Positions 42,822-51,355 of a stretch of DNA of 64,000 bases are shown piece by piece. Location: assembly GCA_944385895.1 (NCBI GenBank), contig CALWYZ010000014.1, positions 1-64,000 on the forward strand. Reading direction: 5' to 3'. Below the pieces are notes generated by a model. That model was not told the origin of the DNA. It did not search any database and worked only from the letters and a program-made list of their open reading frames with translations. The first letter of the stretch is position 1; each line of letters begins with the position of its first letter. The DNA is from an uncultured Clostridia bacterium. Its GTDB lineage: Bacteria; Bacillota; Clostridia; Oscillospirales; QAKW01. A program made the translations under genes and the position numbers.

Positions 42822-43607
42822 TTAGTCCTTTCTGGTTTCGGATTTTTTAGCTGGTTTACGTTTGCGTTTCTTTGTCATTTCTGCCCGCATATTGATTTGT
42901 TTGGATGAAAAGGTAATATACCGAGTGTTGAGTTCACCTACAATCAAAAGGTTATACAGAAAACCGACCATTGCCGTAGCTGCAGTCAAATTTGCCGTAA
43001 CCGATTGTGGCGCCGAGACGGTTCTTTCCGCACAGGATAATTCCGAGGGGAATTTGTCTTCCTCTTTAAGAACATCCGGATAGAGAGAGCCTATCGGCTT
43101 GTAGGTGGTTTTACCGTTTTGTCTTACGCCGCATACAACCTGTCCTGTATGCTCGCCGTTTCCTGAGTCGATGTAGATTAAATCTTTTTGTTTGTTAAAA
43201 ACACGGTGGCACATCTGCCTTGATTTGTTGTTATCAACGCAACCAAGAAGAATAACCTTTTGTGTTTCAGGCACTCCGGAATACTGTCTTGCAGTGAAGT
43301 CAGGAGAGGTTAGTCTGAAAAGTTCCGCATCGTTTTCAATGAAATCAGGTTTGTATTCACACTCAATACCAAAAGCAGCTGAATATCGTTCCGCTTGTAC
43401 TTGAGCCTTGTTTCTGCCGATATCTTGTTCAACGAAATTCTGTCGAATTAGGTTCTTTTCTTCAACGACGTCGCCATCGCATACGATAATGCGGACATCA
43501 CGGTGAGATGCATAGCCCAAACGGTATAGATGCGGTATTACATATCCGCCCGTACCGCCTGCGCCGATAACCACGATCTTAACGGGAGCCGTACTTGAAT
43601 ATCTCAT
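42822..43607 (-). CDS. ThiF/E1-like adenylyltransferase (PRTRC type)
   Basis: A 261-residue E1-like enzyme. The nucleotide-binding GAGGTGG is near residues 15-21, then CDGDVVEEKNLIRQNF, GRNKAQ, GCVDNNKSR and a candidate catalytic cysteine in LSCAERTVSAPQSV. Such proteins adenylate the C-terminus of a ubiquitin- or sulfur-carrier-like protein. The ATG at 43607 overlaps the JAB gene stop (ATGA), so the pair is translated together. Domain plan agrees with PRTRC ThiF proteins. Confidence 0.82.
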   Translation of the reverse strand: MRYSSTAPVKIVVIGAGGTGGYVIPHLYRLGYASHRDVRIIVCDGDVVEEKNLIRQNFVEQDIGRNKAQVQAERYSAAFGIECEYKPDFIENDAELFRLTSPDFTARQYSGVPETQKVILLGCVDNNKSRQMCHRVFNKQKDLIYIDSGNGEHTGQVVCGVRQNGKTTYKPIGSLYPDVLKEEDKFPSELSCAERTVSAPQSVTANLTAATAMVGFLYNLLIVGELNTRYITFSSKQINMRAEMTKKRKRKPAKKSETRKD

Positions 43608-45157
43608 ACTTTTGTTCCCACTCGCCAAAAGCGAAATGGCGATTTTTGTTTTGGTGCAGGTAGCGCTAAAACATCTTCAGGTTTAGGTAGTTCAATCTTT
43701 TCATCCCAGATCTTCGGATGAGGAAAAGAAGTGGACTTGATATCGAACACATCTGCGGGATCAACAGGAATAAACTTCCCGCCGCAGCTTGCTCTTACCG
43801 TTATTTCCGGTAATACCTTATCCAATCTGCCCATAACGGCATAAAGGCGTGTAGGCTTTTCGTCATCGTCATCAATCGAGGAAAACTTTGCAGGCATTGT
43901 GTTATGAGAATGGATATCCATAACGTGAATCATATGCTCAGGATATTCTTCTTCCATAACCGAATCAACGCTTACGTGGGTTAGCTTTTGTTTTGGTACC
44001 CGAACGGTGTATTTGTTTCGTCTTGTATCATAAAGGATATGTACCAATGCCTCCAGCTCGTATCTTTCCGACAGTCCTGCAAAGAAATCCCATATAAAGA
44101 GCAGTAAGTGCATTGGAATTTTAGGGACAGTCATTTGAAAGCCTGGAGTAACCGGTGGGAACTCAGGCAGAGTATCTGCCTGAGCCGTAAAGATCCCAAC
44201 GGGTGTTTTTCGCATCTGGTAGAGCCTCCCGTCCGAAGACGGGAGAAGGACAATAGCCTTATCACTTTGACGGGCTTCTGCAACGGTTGTGCAAAATTCC
44301 TTGTACGAAGACAAAGGAATAACTTCGCCCTTGCTTTGTGCCTTGATACGCGGCTTAACGATGCATTCGGGGTTCTTGTCGGCATCGGTTTTACCTTTTT
44401 TGATACCTTCTAAGAACTTCTTGGATTTTTCGATTTCCGCCTTGATTTCGTAAACTTTGTCAGAGCCGGGGTTATTGATGGTTTTACTTTCCTTACCATA
44501 GGTAACGGTCCACTCAATCTTTTTACTCTCGGCTAACTCCGGAAAGTCACTTTCGTATTTTTCACGGAGATCCTCAAAGGTGCAATCACGGTCGGTAATC
44601 GGTTCTTTCGCCTTACCGTAATTAAATACGGCATCACGTGCCATGCAGGTTTCTACCAAGCGACTTTCGCTCTGTGCTTTTGCCGTAGCAAGAGCAGCAG
44701 TGAACGGATCAGCCGCATCGGCAATGGTCTGTTGCACGGGTGTTTCGTCGGGGGGATTTGCGGCAACGGGTGCCTGGGCAACCGGTGCAGATACAACGGG
44801 AGGTTGAACTACAGGGGGCTGCATAACAGGTGCTTGTGCCAATGGCGTTTGTGCTACGGCCGCTTCAAACAACGAGCCCTGGGGTGCAACGGGCGCTGAT
44901 ACAGGATTCTGCACAGGCTGTTGTACCGGTGTGGGTGCTGTCTGTTGCACAGGCGGTTGCACAAACTGAGGTTGGGGTTGCATCTGCGGTGCCTGAGCTG
45001 GAACTACGGGCTGAACTGCAGGTGCTGGGGGTTGAGCCGAGGCGTTTTGAACAAACGATTCGGGTACGGGTGTGGTAAACGGAAGATCAGCAAATGCATC
45101 TGTCCCGTTTTCCTCCATTTCCAAAAAGTCGTTCAGGGGGTTTTTGTTTTCGCTCAT
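43604..45157 (-). CDS. JAB/JAMM metallopeptidase with Pro/Gln-rich N-terminus
   Basis: A 517-residue protein. Residues ~30-145 are a Pro/Gln/Val-rich linker (PVVQPPVVSAPVAQAP). The C-terminal domain contains the JAMM zinc motif His416-x-His418-x7-Ser426-x2-Asp429 (HSHNTMPAKFSSID) with an upstream YELEALVHILYD that can supply the catalytic Glu. JAMM peptidases remove ubiquitin-like tails. This is the first gene of the minus-strand operon and starts after the leader RNA; AAAGGACG precedes the ATG. Confidence 0.78.
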   Translation of the reverse strand: MSENKNPLNDFLEMEENGTDAFADLPFTTPVPESFVQNASAQPPAPAVQPVVPAQAPQMQPQPQFVQPPVQQTAPTPVQQPVQNPVSAPVAPQGSLFEAAVAQTPLAQAPVMQPPVVQPPVVSAPVAQAPVAANPPDETPVQQTIADAADPFTAALATAKAQSESRLVETCMARDAVFNYGKAKEPITDRDCTFEDLREKYESDFPELAESKKIEWTVTYGKESKTINNPGSDKVYEIKAEIEKSKKFLEGIKKGKTDADKNPECIVKPRIKAQSKGEVIPLSSYKEFCTTVAEARQSDKAIVLLPSSDGRLYQMRKTPVGIFTAQADTLPEFPPVTPGFQMTVPKIPMHLLLFIWDFFAGLSERYELEALVHILYDTRRNKYTVRVPKQKLTHVSVDSVMEEEYPEHMIHVMDIHSHNTMPAKFSSIDDDDEKPTRLYAVMGRLDKVLPEITVRASCGGKFIPVDPADVFDIKSTSFPHPKIWDEKIELPKPEDVLALPAPKQKSPFRFWRVGTKV

Positions 45158-45194
45158 GATTTTGGGTCGTCCTTTCTGTTTTTTATTTGTAAAA

Positions 45195-45234
45195 CAAAAA
45201 AAGACCGGCCCATCTCCGTAGAGTTGAGCCGGTC
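45195..45234 (-). terminator. Leader 1 terminator hairpin T2
   Basis: GACCGGC and GCCGGTC (45234-45228 and 45209-45203 in minus sense) enclose an inner CTC/GAG pairing and are followed by TTTTTTT. Confidence 0.8.
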
Positions 45235-45290
45235 AATTCTTGTAATTACCGATTGGATTTGTTCAATTGTCGCTGCTTTAAGCAGAAAAT

Positions 45291-45330
45291 AAAAAAGGTC
45301 GGAATTATCCCGTTAAAGATAAATCCGACC
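45291..45330 (-). terminator. Leader 1 terminator hairpin T1
   Basis: GGTCGGA (minus sense) pairs with TCCGACC across GATAA/TTATC-rich arms, followed by TTTTTT at 45296-45291. Confidence 0.78.
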
Positions 45331-45474
45331 TTGTGCATCAAACCTATGTCCCCGAAGGGAACGTCAATCAAACCTAAGAACACTTATATTATACAGTTAA
45401 AAAGGCGCCTTGTCAACACTTTAAATTCTTAGATTATTCAGAATAAAAATAAATCTTCAACCCCCCTCTAAAAC

Positions 45475-45503
45475 TTGACAAGGCAAAAATGGCTGCTTAT
45501 AAT
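45475..45503 (+). promoter_or_regulatory. Distal promoter of the polymerase unit
   Basis: TTGACA (45475-45480), 17-base spacer, TATAAT (45498-45503): a consensus sigma-A promoter facing away from the leader 1 promoter. Confidence 0.85.
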
Positions 45504-45532
45504 GAAGATGTCCTTTTTAAAGGGGTGTCGCT

Positions 45533-45561
45533 AAGGGGTTGGCGGCGCCCCTTATATTTTT
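45533..45561 (+). terminator. Attenuator-like hairpin between the two polymerase promoters
   Basis: AAGGGG pairs with CCCCTT (45533-45538, 45548-45553) and is followed by TATATTTTT. It lies between the distal and proximal promoters, so it would stop transcripts from the distal one. Confidence 0.65.
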
Positions 45562-45574
45562 GTATTAAGCGTGG

Positions 45575-45603
45575 TTGATAAAAGCAATCAAAAAATGTAT
45601 AAT
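45575..45603 (+). promoter_or_regulatory. Proximal promoter of the polymerase unit
   Basis: TTGATA (45575-45580), 17-base spacer, TATAAT (45598-45603), 32 bases before the polymerase ATG. AGGAGG lies in between. Confidence 0.75.
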
Positions 45604-45635
45604 ATAATAAAAAATAAATTTTAGGAGGTGTAGAA

Positions 45636-47129
45636 ATGAATGATAAGACCTATATAGCCATAGATCTTAAAAGTTTCTACGCCTCCGTTGAATGTGTTGA
45701 ACGAGGGTTAGATCCTCTCACTACCAACTTGCTTGTTGCAGATGTATCGAAGACAGAAAAAACAATATGTCTTGCAGTCGCACCAAGTCTTAAAGCTCAC
45801 GGTATTTCAGGCAGAGCAAGGTTATTTGAGGCAATTCAGCAAGTAGATAGAGTTAATGCTCAACGAAAAGCCAAATTAAGAGGTCAGGATTTTAGTGGTT
45901 CATCGTATGATGATATTCAACTGAAGAAAGACCCGACGCTTGCAGTCGATTACATTGCAGCGCCGCCTCGTATGGCATTGTATCGTTCGTGTAGCACGAA
46001 GATAGTAGAAACCTATTTGAAGTATGTTTCTATTGATGATATTTTTCCGTACAGCATTGATGAAGTATTTATTGATGCTACACATTATCTCTCAACCTAT
46101 AAAATGTCGGCACACGATTTTGCAAGGATGCTGATACAGGATGTTCTTGCAACAACGGGAGTAACTGCAACTGCCGGTATTGCTGAAAATATGTATCTTT
46201 GTAAGGTTGCACTCGATATTACAGCCAAGCATATTCCTGCAGATAAGGACGGTGTTCGCATTTCTGAATTGAATATGATGCAATATCGTAGAACGTTGTG
46301 GGAGCACAAAGATTTAACAGATTTTTGGATGGTAGGAAGCGCTACTGCACGCCGCCTAAATAATTTGGGTCTTTATACTATGGGTGATGTTGCATGGTGT
46401 TCTGTTCATAACGAAGAAAGATTATATAAAGAGTTCGGCAAAAACGCAGTATATCTCATAGACCAAGCTTGGGGACGTGAACCTGTTGATATTGCTACTA
46501 TCAAATCATATAGACCGGAATCTACAAGTGTAAGTTCAGGTCAAGTATTAACACGACCGTATTCCTTTGATGAAACACGAATCATCATACGTGAGATGGT
46601 TGACAAACTTGTTTTGGAATTGGTTGAAAAAGGTATGATGACCGATCAAATCGTTTTGATGGTTGGATATGATATTGAAAATCTTACTGACCCTGAACGT
46701 AGAGATGCATATAAGGGAGAGATCAAAACCGACCATTATGGCCGCCAGGTTCCAAAACACGCAAGAGGTACTGCGAATATGGGAAAGCATACCTCATCAA
46801 CAAAACTTATAACAGACAAAACAATAGAACTTTTTGAGCGTATCGTTGATAGCAAACTATTAACTCGAAGATTAACAATTACCGCTAATCATTTGCTTTC
46901 AGAGGAAGAGGCAAAAAAATCAATGGGTGCAGAGCAACTAACGTTGTTTGATGATCCTGATAGTATTGCTAAAAATGATGCAAACGAAGATCGTGAAAAG
47001 CGTATGCAAAAAGCAATGATTGATATTAAGAAACGCTTTGGTCCTAATGCAATTCTTAAAGGAACGAGCTTCCAAGATGGAGCAACTGCCAAGGAACGTA
47101 ACGAATCCATTGGCGGTCATAAAGCATAG
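45636..47129 (+). CDS. Y-family DNA polymerase (DinB/UmuC type)
   Basis: A 497-residue translesion polymerase: AIDLKSFYASVECVERG with catalytic Asp10, and YSIDEVFID with the paired acidic residues near 139-147; little-finger region and a C-terminal extension (LSEEEAKKSMGAEQLTLFDD) containing QLTLFD, a clamp-binding-like peptide. The element also encodes its own sliding clamp. It differs from chromosomal DinB by length and by co-location with a YolD-like gene, as in UvrX-type mobile polymerases. Confidence 0.9.
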   Translation: MNDKTYIAIDLKSFYASVECVERGLDPLTTNLLVADVSKTEKTICLAVAPSLKAHGISGRARLFEAIQQVDRVNAQRKAKLRGQDFSGSSYDDIQLKKDPTLAVDYIAAPPRMALYRSCSTKIVETYLKYVSIDDIFPYSIDEVFIDATHYLSTYKMSAHDFARMLIQDVLATTGVTATAGIAENMYLCKVALDITAKHIPADKDGVRISELNMMQYRRTLWEHKDLTDFWMVGSATARRLNNLGLYTMGDVAWCSVHNEERLYKEFGKNAVYLIDQAWGREPVDIATIKSYRPESTSVSSGQVLTRPYSFDETRIIIREMVDKLVLELVEKGMMTDQIVLMVGYDIENLTDPERRDAYKGEIKTDHYGRQVPKHARGTANMGKHTSSTKLITDKTIELFERIVDSKLLTRRLTITANHLLSEEEAKKSMGAEQLTLFDDPDSIAKNDANEDREKRMQKAMIDIKKRFGPNAILKGTSFQDGATAKERNESIGGHKA

Positions 47130-47166
47130 CGGCCGATAAATAAGAATTTGAAAGTGAGATGGAATT

Positions 47167-47334
47167 ATGAACAATGAAGTTAAGCAGGTTATTGAGAAAT
47201 TCAAAGAGGTAAAAGATATATTAAAAGAAATTGCCGGCAAAGATGAAGCAATAAAATATCTTGTTAATGAAACAAAATTATCAAAAGAAGAATGCTCTAC
47301 TGCATACGATATTATAATGAAAATTGAAGATTAA
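47167..47334 (+). CDS. Small helical protein, unknown
   Basis: A 55-residue acidic helical frame (MNNEVKQVIEKFKEVKDILK start) between the polymerase and YolD-like genes, with a GAAAGTGAG site upstream. Likely part of the same transcript. No family recognised. Confidence 0.5.
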   Translation: MNNEVKQVIEKFKEVKDILKEIAGKDEAIKYLVNETKLSKEECSTAYDIIMKIED

Positions 47335-47366
47335 ATCCTAATTTATCGAACTGAAGGAGGTGCAGT

Positions 47367-47801
47367 ATGGCTCATAAATTTCCTTATGAAGATATAATTA
47401 ATCTTCCACCACATATTTCTAAAAAACATCCCCAACCTACAATGCTGGAGCGTGCTGCACGTTTTTCTCCATTCGCCGCAATTACAGGATACGAAGAAAT
47501 GGTTAAGGAAGCCGCACGTGTTACGGATAAGAGAATTGAACTTGACGAAGGAAGTAAGGAACTAATAAATGAGAAACTTCTTTTTGTAACCGAAATGTGC
47601 AATGATGCACTTGTGTGTATTACTTACTTTGTTCCCGACAAATTAAAATCTGGTGGTTCATATGAAACAGTAACGGGCACAATTAAAAGAATAGATGAAT
47701 ATGAAAGAATTGTTATATTAACCGAAGGTATGATAATCCCGATTGACAACATATATCAAATTGATGGCGATATGTTTAACAGCGAAGATTTTATATGGTA
47801 A
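47367..47801 (+). CDS. YolD-like protein
   Basis: A 144-residue protein with the YolD signature (MLERAARFSPFAAITGYEEM near residues 25-45, then VTDKRIELDEGSKELIN). YolD-like proteins are usually encoded with Y-family polymerases and may regulate them. GGAGGTG precedes the ATG. Confidence 0.8.
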   Translation: MAHKFPYEDIINLPPHISKKHPQPTMLERAARFSPFAAITGYEEMVKEAARVTDKRIELDEGSKELINEKLLFVTEMCNDALVCITYFVPDKLKSGGSYETVTGTIKRIDEYERIVILTEGMIIPIDNIYQIDGDMFNSEDFIW

Positions 47802-47803
47802 TA

Positions 47804-47852
47804 AAAAGCACCCTGCTTGCATCCAAAACGGATACAGGCAGGGTGTTTGGTT
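47804..47852. terminator. Bidirectional terminator between convergent operons
   Basis: CACCCTGC pairs with GCAGGGTG with an inner ATCC/GGAT stem. A-rich on the left and T-rich on the right allow use by the polymerase unit and by the VWA operon end. Confidence 0.85.
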
Positions 47853-47860
47853 TTTACGGA

Positions 47861-49417
47861 CTATGATGCTTTCTGTTTTAATATCTGCTGTGCAATTTCA
47901 TCCTCGGTAATTTCCTTTGAATGATAGATCTTATCGCAGAAAGGTTCAAGAGTTTTGCCGCAAGGTCTGTCTTTATCCAAAAGAATACCGGTAACCGTTG
48001 CTTTGTATTTAAGCATCGTATTGCGGAATTTCTCAGCAAAGTCATCGCTTATCCTACATTCGCCATCAGTGATGATGGTAATGTCGGCATTTTCATAACC
48101 CTTTTCCATAAGAGAAATGGCCTCTGTCAGTGGGGCCTCAAAATCGGTGCCACCGCCAAAGAACTGTTCGGCTGCTTTCATAACATCGCTTGACGTGTAA
48201 TGCCCCGGCTCAAAAAGGTCGGTCTTAACATTGTCCGCTGATGCGAAGTGTACCATAGCAAACTTGCGGTTGTCCTTTGCCGCTATATCAAGCATAGCTA
48301 ATGCGAATGCTTTAGCCCATGCCTGAACGTCACGGGTACTTGTACTTTCATCGACAAGCACGATCATATCGCCCTTGCCTTTGATAATCTCCGTTCGTTT
48401 GCGATATTGCATTAAACGCTTCTGCTCATACTTACGCATAAACAATATTTCAGTTTCGGGTTTTCCGAGCAGAGCAAGTTCCGAAGATAAACAGTTGGTA
48501 ATATCATTGCCGAGTGTAATATCGTATTTTTCGCCTCTGCCATAGGCAAAGCCGTTTCTACGCTTATCGGTGATGATTTCCCGATATTTACCCAGGGACT
48601 TAGCGATTCGCAGTAGTTCCTCACTATTCTTGACGTGTTCTAACAGTTCTCGATTTACAGCGGTGCTTTTCATGCCGCCGGACTCAGTACCCCAAGCCGT
48701 CATAATGCAGTCTACTTCCACCGTCTGTTCTACAGCCTGCTCAAGAGCTTCATTAATGTCAGAGCCGATGCTATGAATATAGCATAGAGCTTCTTCCATT
48801 AACTTTGCCTCAAGGTTTGCTATCTGTTGACGCTTTTTGTAAATACGCTCATATAGCGGCAACAGTTTCTCTGCAGAATTCTTTTGCGGGTTCTGTTTGT
48901 TCTGCTGTATCTGTTCAACAATTCGGTCTACCTGCTCGTTTAGATCGCTGATAACAAAGATATATCGCACCTTTGTTTGAAAGGGTTTGTTTTCCAACAA
49001 CTCGCTGAGTTTCTTCGCAAAGGTAGATGCTGCCTCATAGGAGGTAAGCTCCTTGTCCTCGCAAAGTTTTTTGAGAGTATCGAAGCGGTCATCCGTTAAA
49101 ATGCTTTCCAATATCGGCTTATTAAAGTACCTTTCACGAAGATTTACATAGTCGGTGTCTTTCTTCCTTATGACAGGAGAAAACAACGCTGTAAAGAGGT
49201 CTGAAGCCAAATCTTTCGCATTTACGGGATACTGCGGTCTTTGATTACCGTAATAGACGTCTTCAAAAGACATCCCTTGATAAATAAGATCAGCAAGTTT
49301 GGTTGAATTCAGTAACCGTTCAGAACTGGGAGCAGAACGACTTTGCAGAAATTTTGTAAGCCACTTATCTGCCTTAGATAAATCCGTGTAGTAGTTGAAT
49401 CTATCCATTCTTCGCAT
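47861..49417 (-). CDS. VWA-domain protein (MoxR partner)
   Basis: A 518-residue protein. The helical N-terminal ~330 residues precede a von Willebrand A domain with a MIDAS motif (MIVLVDESTSTRD), GGGTDFEAPL and ITDGECRIS. It resembles the ViaA/CoxE type, which works with MoxR AAA ATPases in complex assembly or remodelling; the ATPase is encoded two genes upstream. ATG at 49417 follows GGAGG. Confidence 0.82.
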   Translation of the reverse strand: MRRMDRFNYYTDLSKADKWLTKFLQSRSAPSSERLLNSTKLADLIYQGMSFEDVYYGNQRPQYPVNAKDLASDLFTALFSPVIRKKDTDYVNLRERYFNKPILESILTDDRFDTLKKLCEDKELTSYEAASTFAKKLSELLENKPFQTKVRYIFVISDLNEQVDRIVEQIQQNKQNPQKNSAEKLLPLYERIYKKRQQIANLEAKLMEEALCYIHSIGSDINEALEQAVEQTVEVDCIMTAWGTESGGMKSTAVNRELLEHVKNSEELLRIAKSLGKYREIITDKRRNGFAYGRGEKYDITLGNDITNCLSSELALLGKPETEILFMRKYEQKRLMQYRKRTEIIKGKGDMIVLVDESTSTRDVQAWAKAFALAMLDIAAKDNRKFAMVHFASADNVKTDLFEPGHYTSSDVMKAAEQFFGGGTDFEAPLTEAISLMEKGYENADITIITDGECRISDDFAEKFRNTMLKYKATVTGILLDKDRPCGKTLEPFCDKIYHSKEITEDEIAQQILKQKAS

Positions 49418-49517
49418 AGATTATCCTCCGTTATGTTTAGTGTTGTTAAGGTGTACCCACGAGCAAACTTGCGTCTGCCCGTGGGTTTTTGTTTTTAATT
49501 GTTATCGGAGAATAATG

Positions 49518-49958
49518 TTAGAAAGGAAGATCATCATCACTCTCTACAAAGCCCTCGGTGGTGTTAGGAAATACGGGTGTGAATCCGCCGACAGAGTCTG
49601 CTGCAGGAGGATTGCCGCCGTTATTGTTATTCTGTCTGCCACCGGCACTCTCGCAGAAGTGTGCGCGGTCAACCTTGATTTCATATGCAGTTCGGTTGTT
49701 TCCGTCCTTGTCGGTATACTTACGTGTTTCGAGTGCACCTTCAACGGTAATCAAGTTACCTTTGCGGAAATGCTTGCAGATAAACTCTGCCGTGCCTCTC
49801 CATGCAACGAAGTTGAGAAAGTCGGTAGGATATTCGTCATCTACCTTATAGTTTCTCTGTACTGCCAGAGAAAATCCGGTAACGGATACGCCATTCTGAG
49901 TAGTGCGGAGTTCGGGATCTGCGGTAAATCTTCCTGTAAAATTACAACTGTTCAACAT
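49518..49958 (-). CDS. ssb: Single-stranded DNA-binding protein
   Basis: A 146-residue SSB: OB-fold start (NSCNFTGRFTADPELRTTQN), VAWRGTAEFICKHFRKG, and the canonical acidic tip DDLPF for partner binding. It belongs to the element replication set and lies between MoxR and VWA genes, an unusual interruption of that pair. GAAAGGACTAAATATT precedes the ATG. Confidence 0.93.
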   Translation of the reverse strand: MLNSCNFTGRFTADPELRTTQNGVSVTGFSLAVQRNYKVDDEYPTDFLNFVAWRGTAEFICKHFRKGNLITVEGALETRKYTDKDGNNRTAYEIKVDRAHFCESAGGRQNNNNGGNPPAADSVGGFTPVFPNTTEGFVESDDDLPF

Positions 49959-49988
49959 AATATTTAGTCCTTTCGTTATTTAAAATAT

Positions 49989-51341
49989 TTAAGAATTGGT
50001 TTTCATTGCTTTCAGTTCTGCCATAGACAGATACGTGAAACGGGTTTGTTTATGAACATCGCGGCTGATTGCTTCTACGGAATCAAGCATACCCTCAATA
50101 GAGGAGAGTGCGGGGTCATTCTCGGAAAGTCCCACCTTTAATGCTTCTGCACCGTCATAAACCGTAATAATGTTATTGCGGAAACTAAGCAGAGCCTTAT
50201 TCTTGTCCGCGGCATCATCAAATTTCTTGCGGAGTTCGTGTGCCTTTGCTAACAGTTCGTCGAGCTTATCTCCAAGAGGATTAGTAACCAGCTTGTCGAT
50301 AACCTCTGCAACAACACTGTATTGCTCAGGCTTGTCCCACAAATAATTGACAAGTGCCTTTAAATCTGCGGGAATAACCTTGTCTCTGCCGTTCAGCCAA
50401 GCCTCCGCCTGAACAACGGGAGCAAAGTTAAAATATGTACGGTCGGATACGGTTATTTCTTTGCGGCGCAGTTCATAGAGAATGTTATCTGCAATTTCGT
50501 AGATGCTTTCGGGAATCTTAACACCATGCACTTCATCCTGCATCTGCCACAACTCGTCAAGAGTAATGGTGGTGCAGATATATGAGTCGGTTCCGTTCTG
50601 TTTTGCTTTTAAGATCTTCATACGATTGCTACGGTCTTCAACGTTGCGTGTGCATACCTTGAAGTCAAAGCGGTCATATAAAGCACGAAGGCATTTTTCC
50701 TCCGGATTGTTAAAGTTGGGTATCTCGTTCGATGCAGAGAAGAAACTGATAACCGGAATATCGGTAGTAATACCTTCGTTAGTGTATTTGCGCTCATTAA
50801 GAACTTTAAGCAAACTGTTAAGCACACCATCATTTGCCTTAAACAGCTCATCAAGGAAGCAGATATGACTATCAGGAATTTTGCCCTTTGTAATCATTTC
50901 GGGAGTGCCTTGACTGTAAAGAGCAAGGGCACCCTGGTATCTGCTCATTTTGCCCTGCAGTTCCAAAAGACGCATAAAGTCTGCATCCGTTACTGCGGTG
51001 TCCATAAGCTGCTTTAATTCCTTGCGCATATTACAGTATTTTTCATCAGCCTCAAGGCGTGAATTTGAAATATGTCCGGGAATAATACTGGCAAGATCAA
51101 GTCTGCCGAAAAGCTGTTCTTGGTCGATGCCTTTGCTCATAAGAACATTAAACTGTTTTGCATCGGTGATGTGGGAACGAAAACGGTCAATCGCTTGGGA
51201 TTTTGCCTGTCCCGGTTCACCCAATACAAATAGGTTTTTTCTTGTGAGCAGAGCCAGAGCGATAACGTGTATCAGTTCATCACGCTCGGCAAGGCTGTCA
51301 CACACCTCTGAAATTACAGCATTCATTTTTGTTTTAAGCAT
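49989..51341 (-). CDS. MoxR/RavA-like AAA+ ATPase
   Basis: A 450-residue AAA+ ATPase with Walker A GEPGQAKS (41-48), Walker B ICFLDELFKAND, and LNERKYTNEG with a sensor segment SFFSASNEIPNF. RavA/MoxR family members act with VWA proteins to load metals or remodel complexes. Downstream are ssb and the VWA gene. Confidence 0.88.
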   Translation of the reverse strand: MLKTKMNAVISEVCDSLAERDELIHVIALALLTRKNLFVLGEPGQAKSQAIDRFRSHITDAKQFNVLMSKGIDQEQLFGRLDLASIIPGHISNSRLEADEKYCNMRKELKQLMDTAVTDADFMRLLELQGKMSRYQGALALYSQGTPEMITKGKIPDSHICFLDELFKANDGVLNSLLKVLNERKYTNEGITTDIPVISFFSASNEIPNFNNPEEKCLRALYDRFDFKVCTRNVEDRSNRMKILKAKQNGTDSYICTTITLDELWQMQDEVHGVKIPESIYEIADNILYELRRKEITVSDRTYFNFAPVVQAEAWLNGRDKVIPADLKALVNYLWDKPEQYSVVAEVIDKLVTNPLGDKLDELLAKAHELRKKFDDAADKNKALLSFRNNIITVYDGAEALKVGLSENDPALSSIEGMLDSVEAISRDVHKQTRFTYLSMAELKAMKTNS

Positions 51342-51355
51342 AAACGATTCCTTTC

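Larger units (their letters stand above)
45160..45416 (-). promoter_or_regulatory. Sigma-A promoter and structured leader 1
   Basis: Read on the minus strand: TTGACA (45416-45411), 17-base spacer, TATAAT (45393-45388), then a ~220-base leader. The leader has two TAGGTTTGAT repeats around a GTTCC-CTTCG-GGGAC hairpin, then two terminator hairpins (separate entries) before the JAB gene. The order and sequence are repeated at 56462-56678. Transcription reaching the operon must pass two terminators, which suggests antitermination or attenuation. Confidence 0.8.

Noticed and set aside
45335..45378. GTTCC..GGGAC inverted repeat as a LexA (SOS) box
   Set aside because: Arms are GTTCC/GGGAC with a five-base CTTCG loop, typical of an RNA hairpin, and the position lies in the transcribed leader, not over a promoter.
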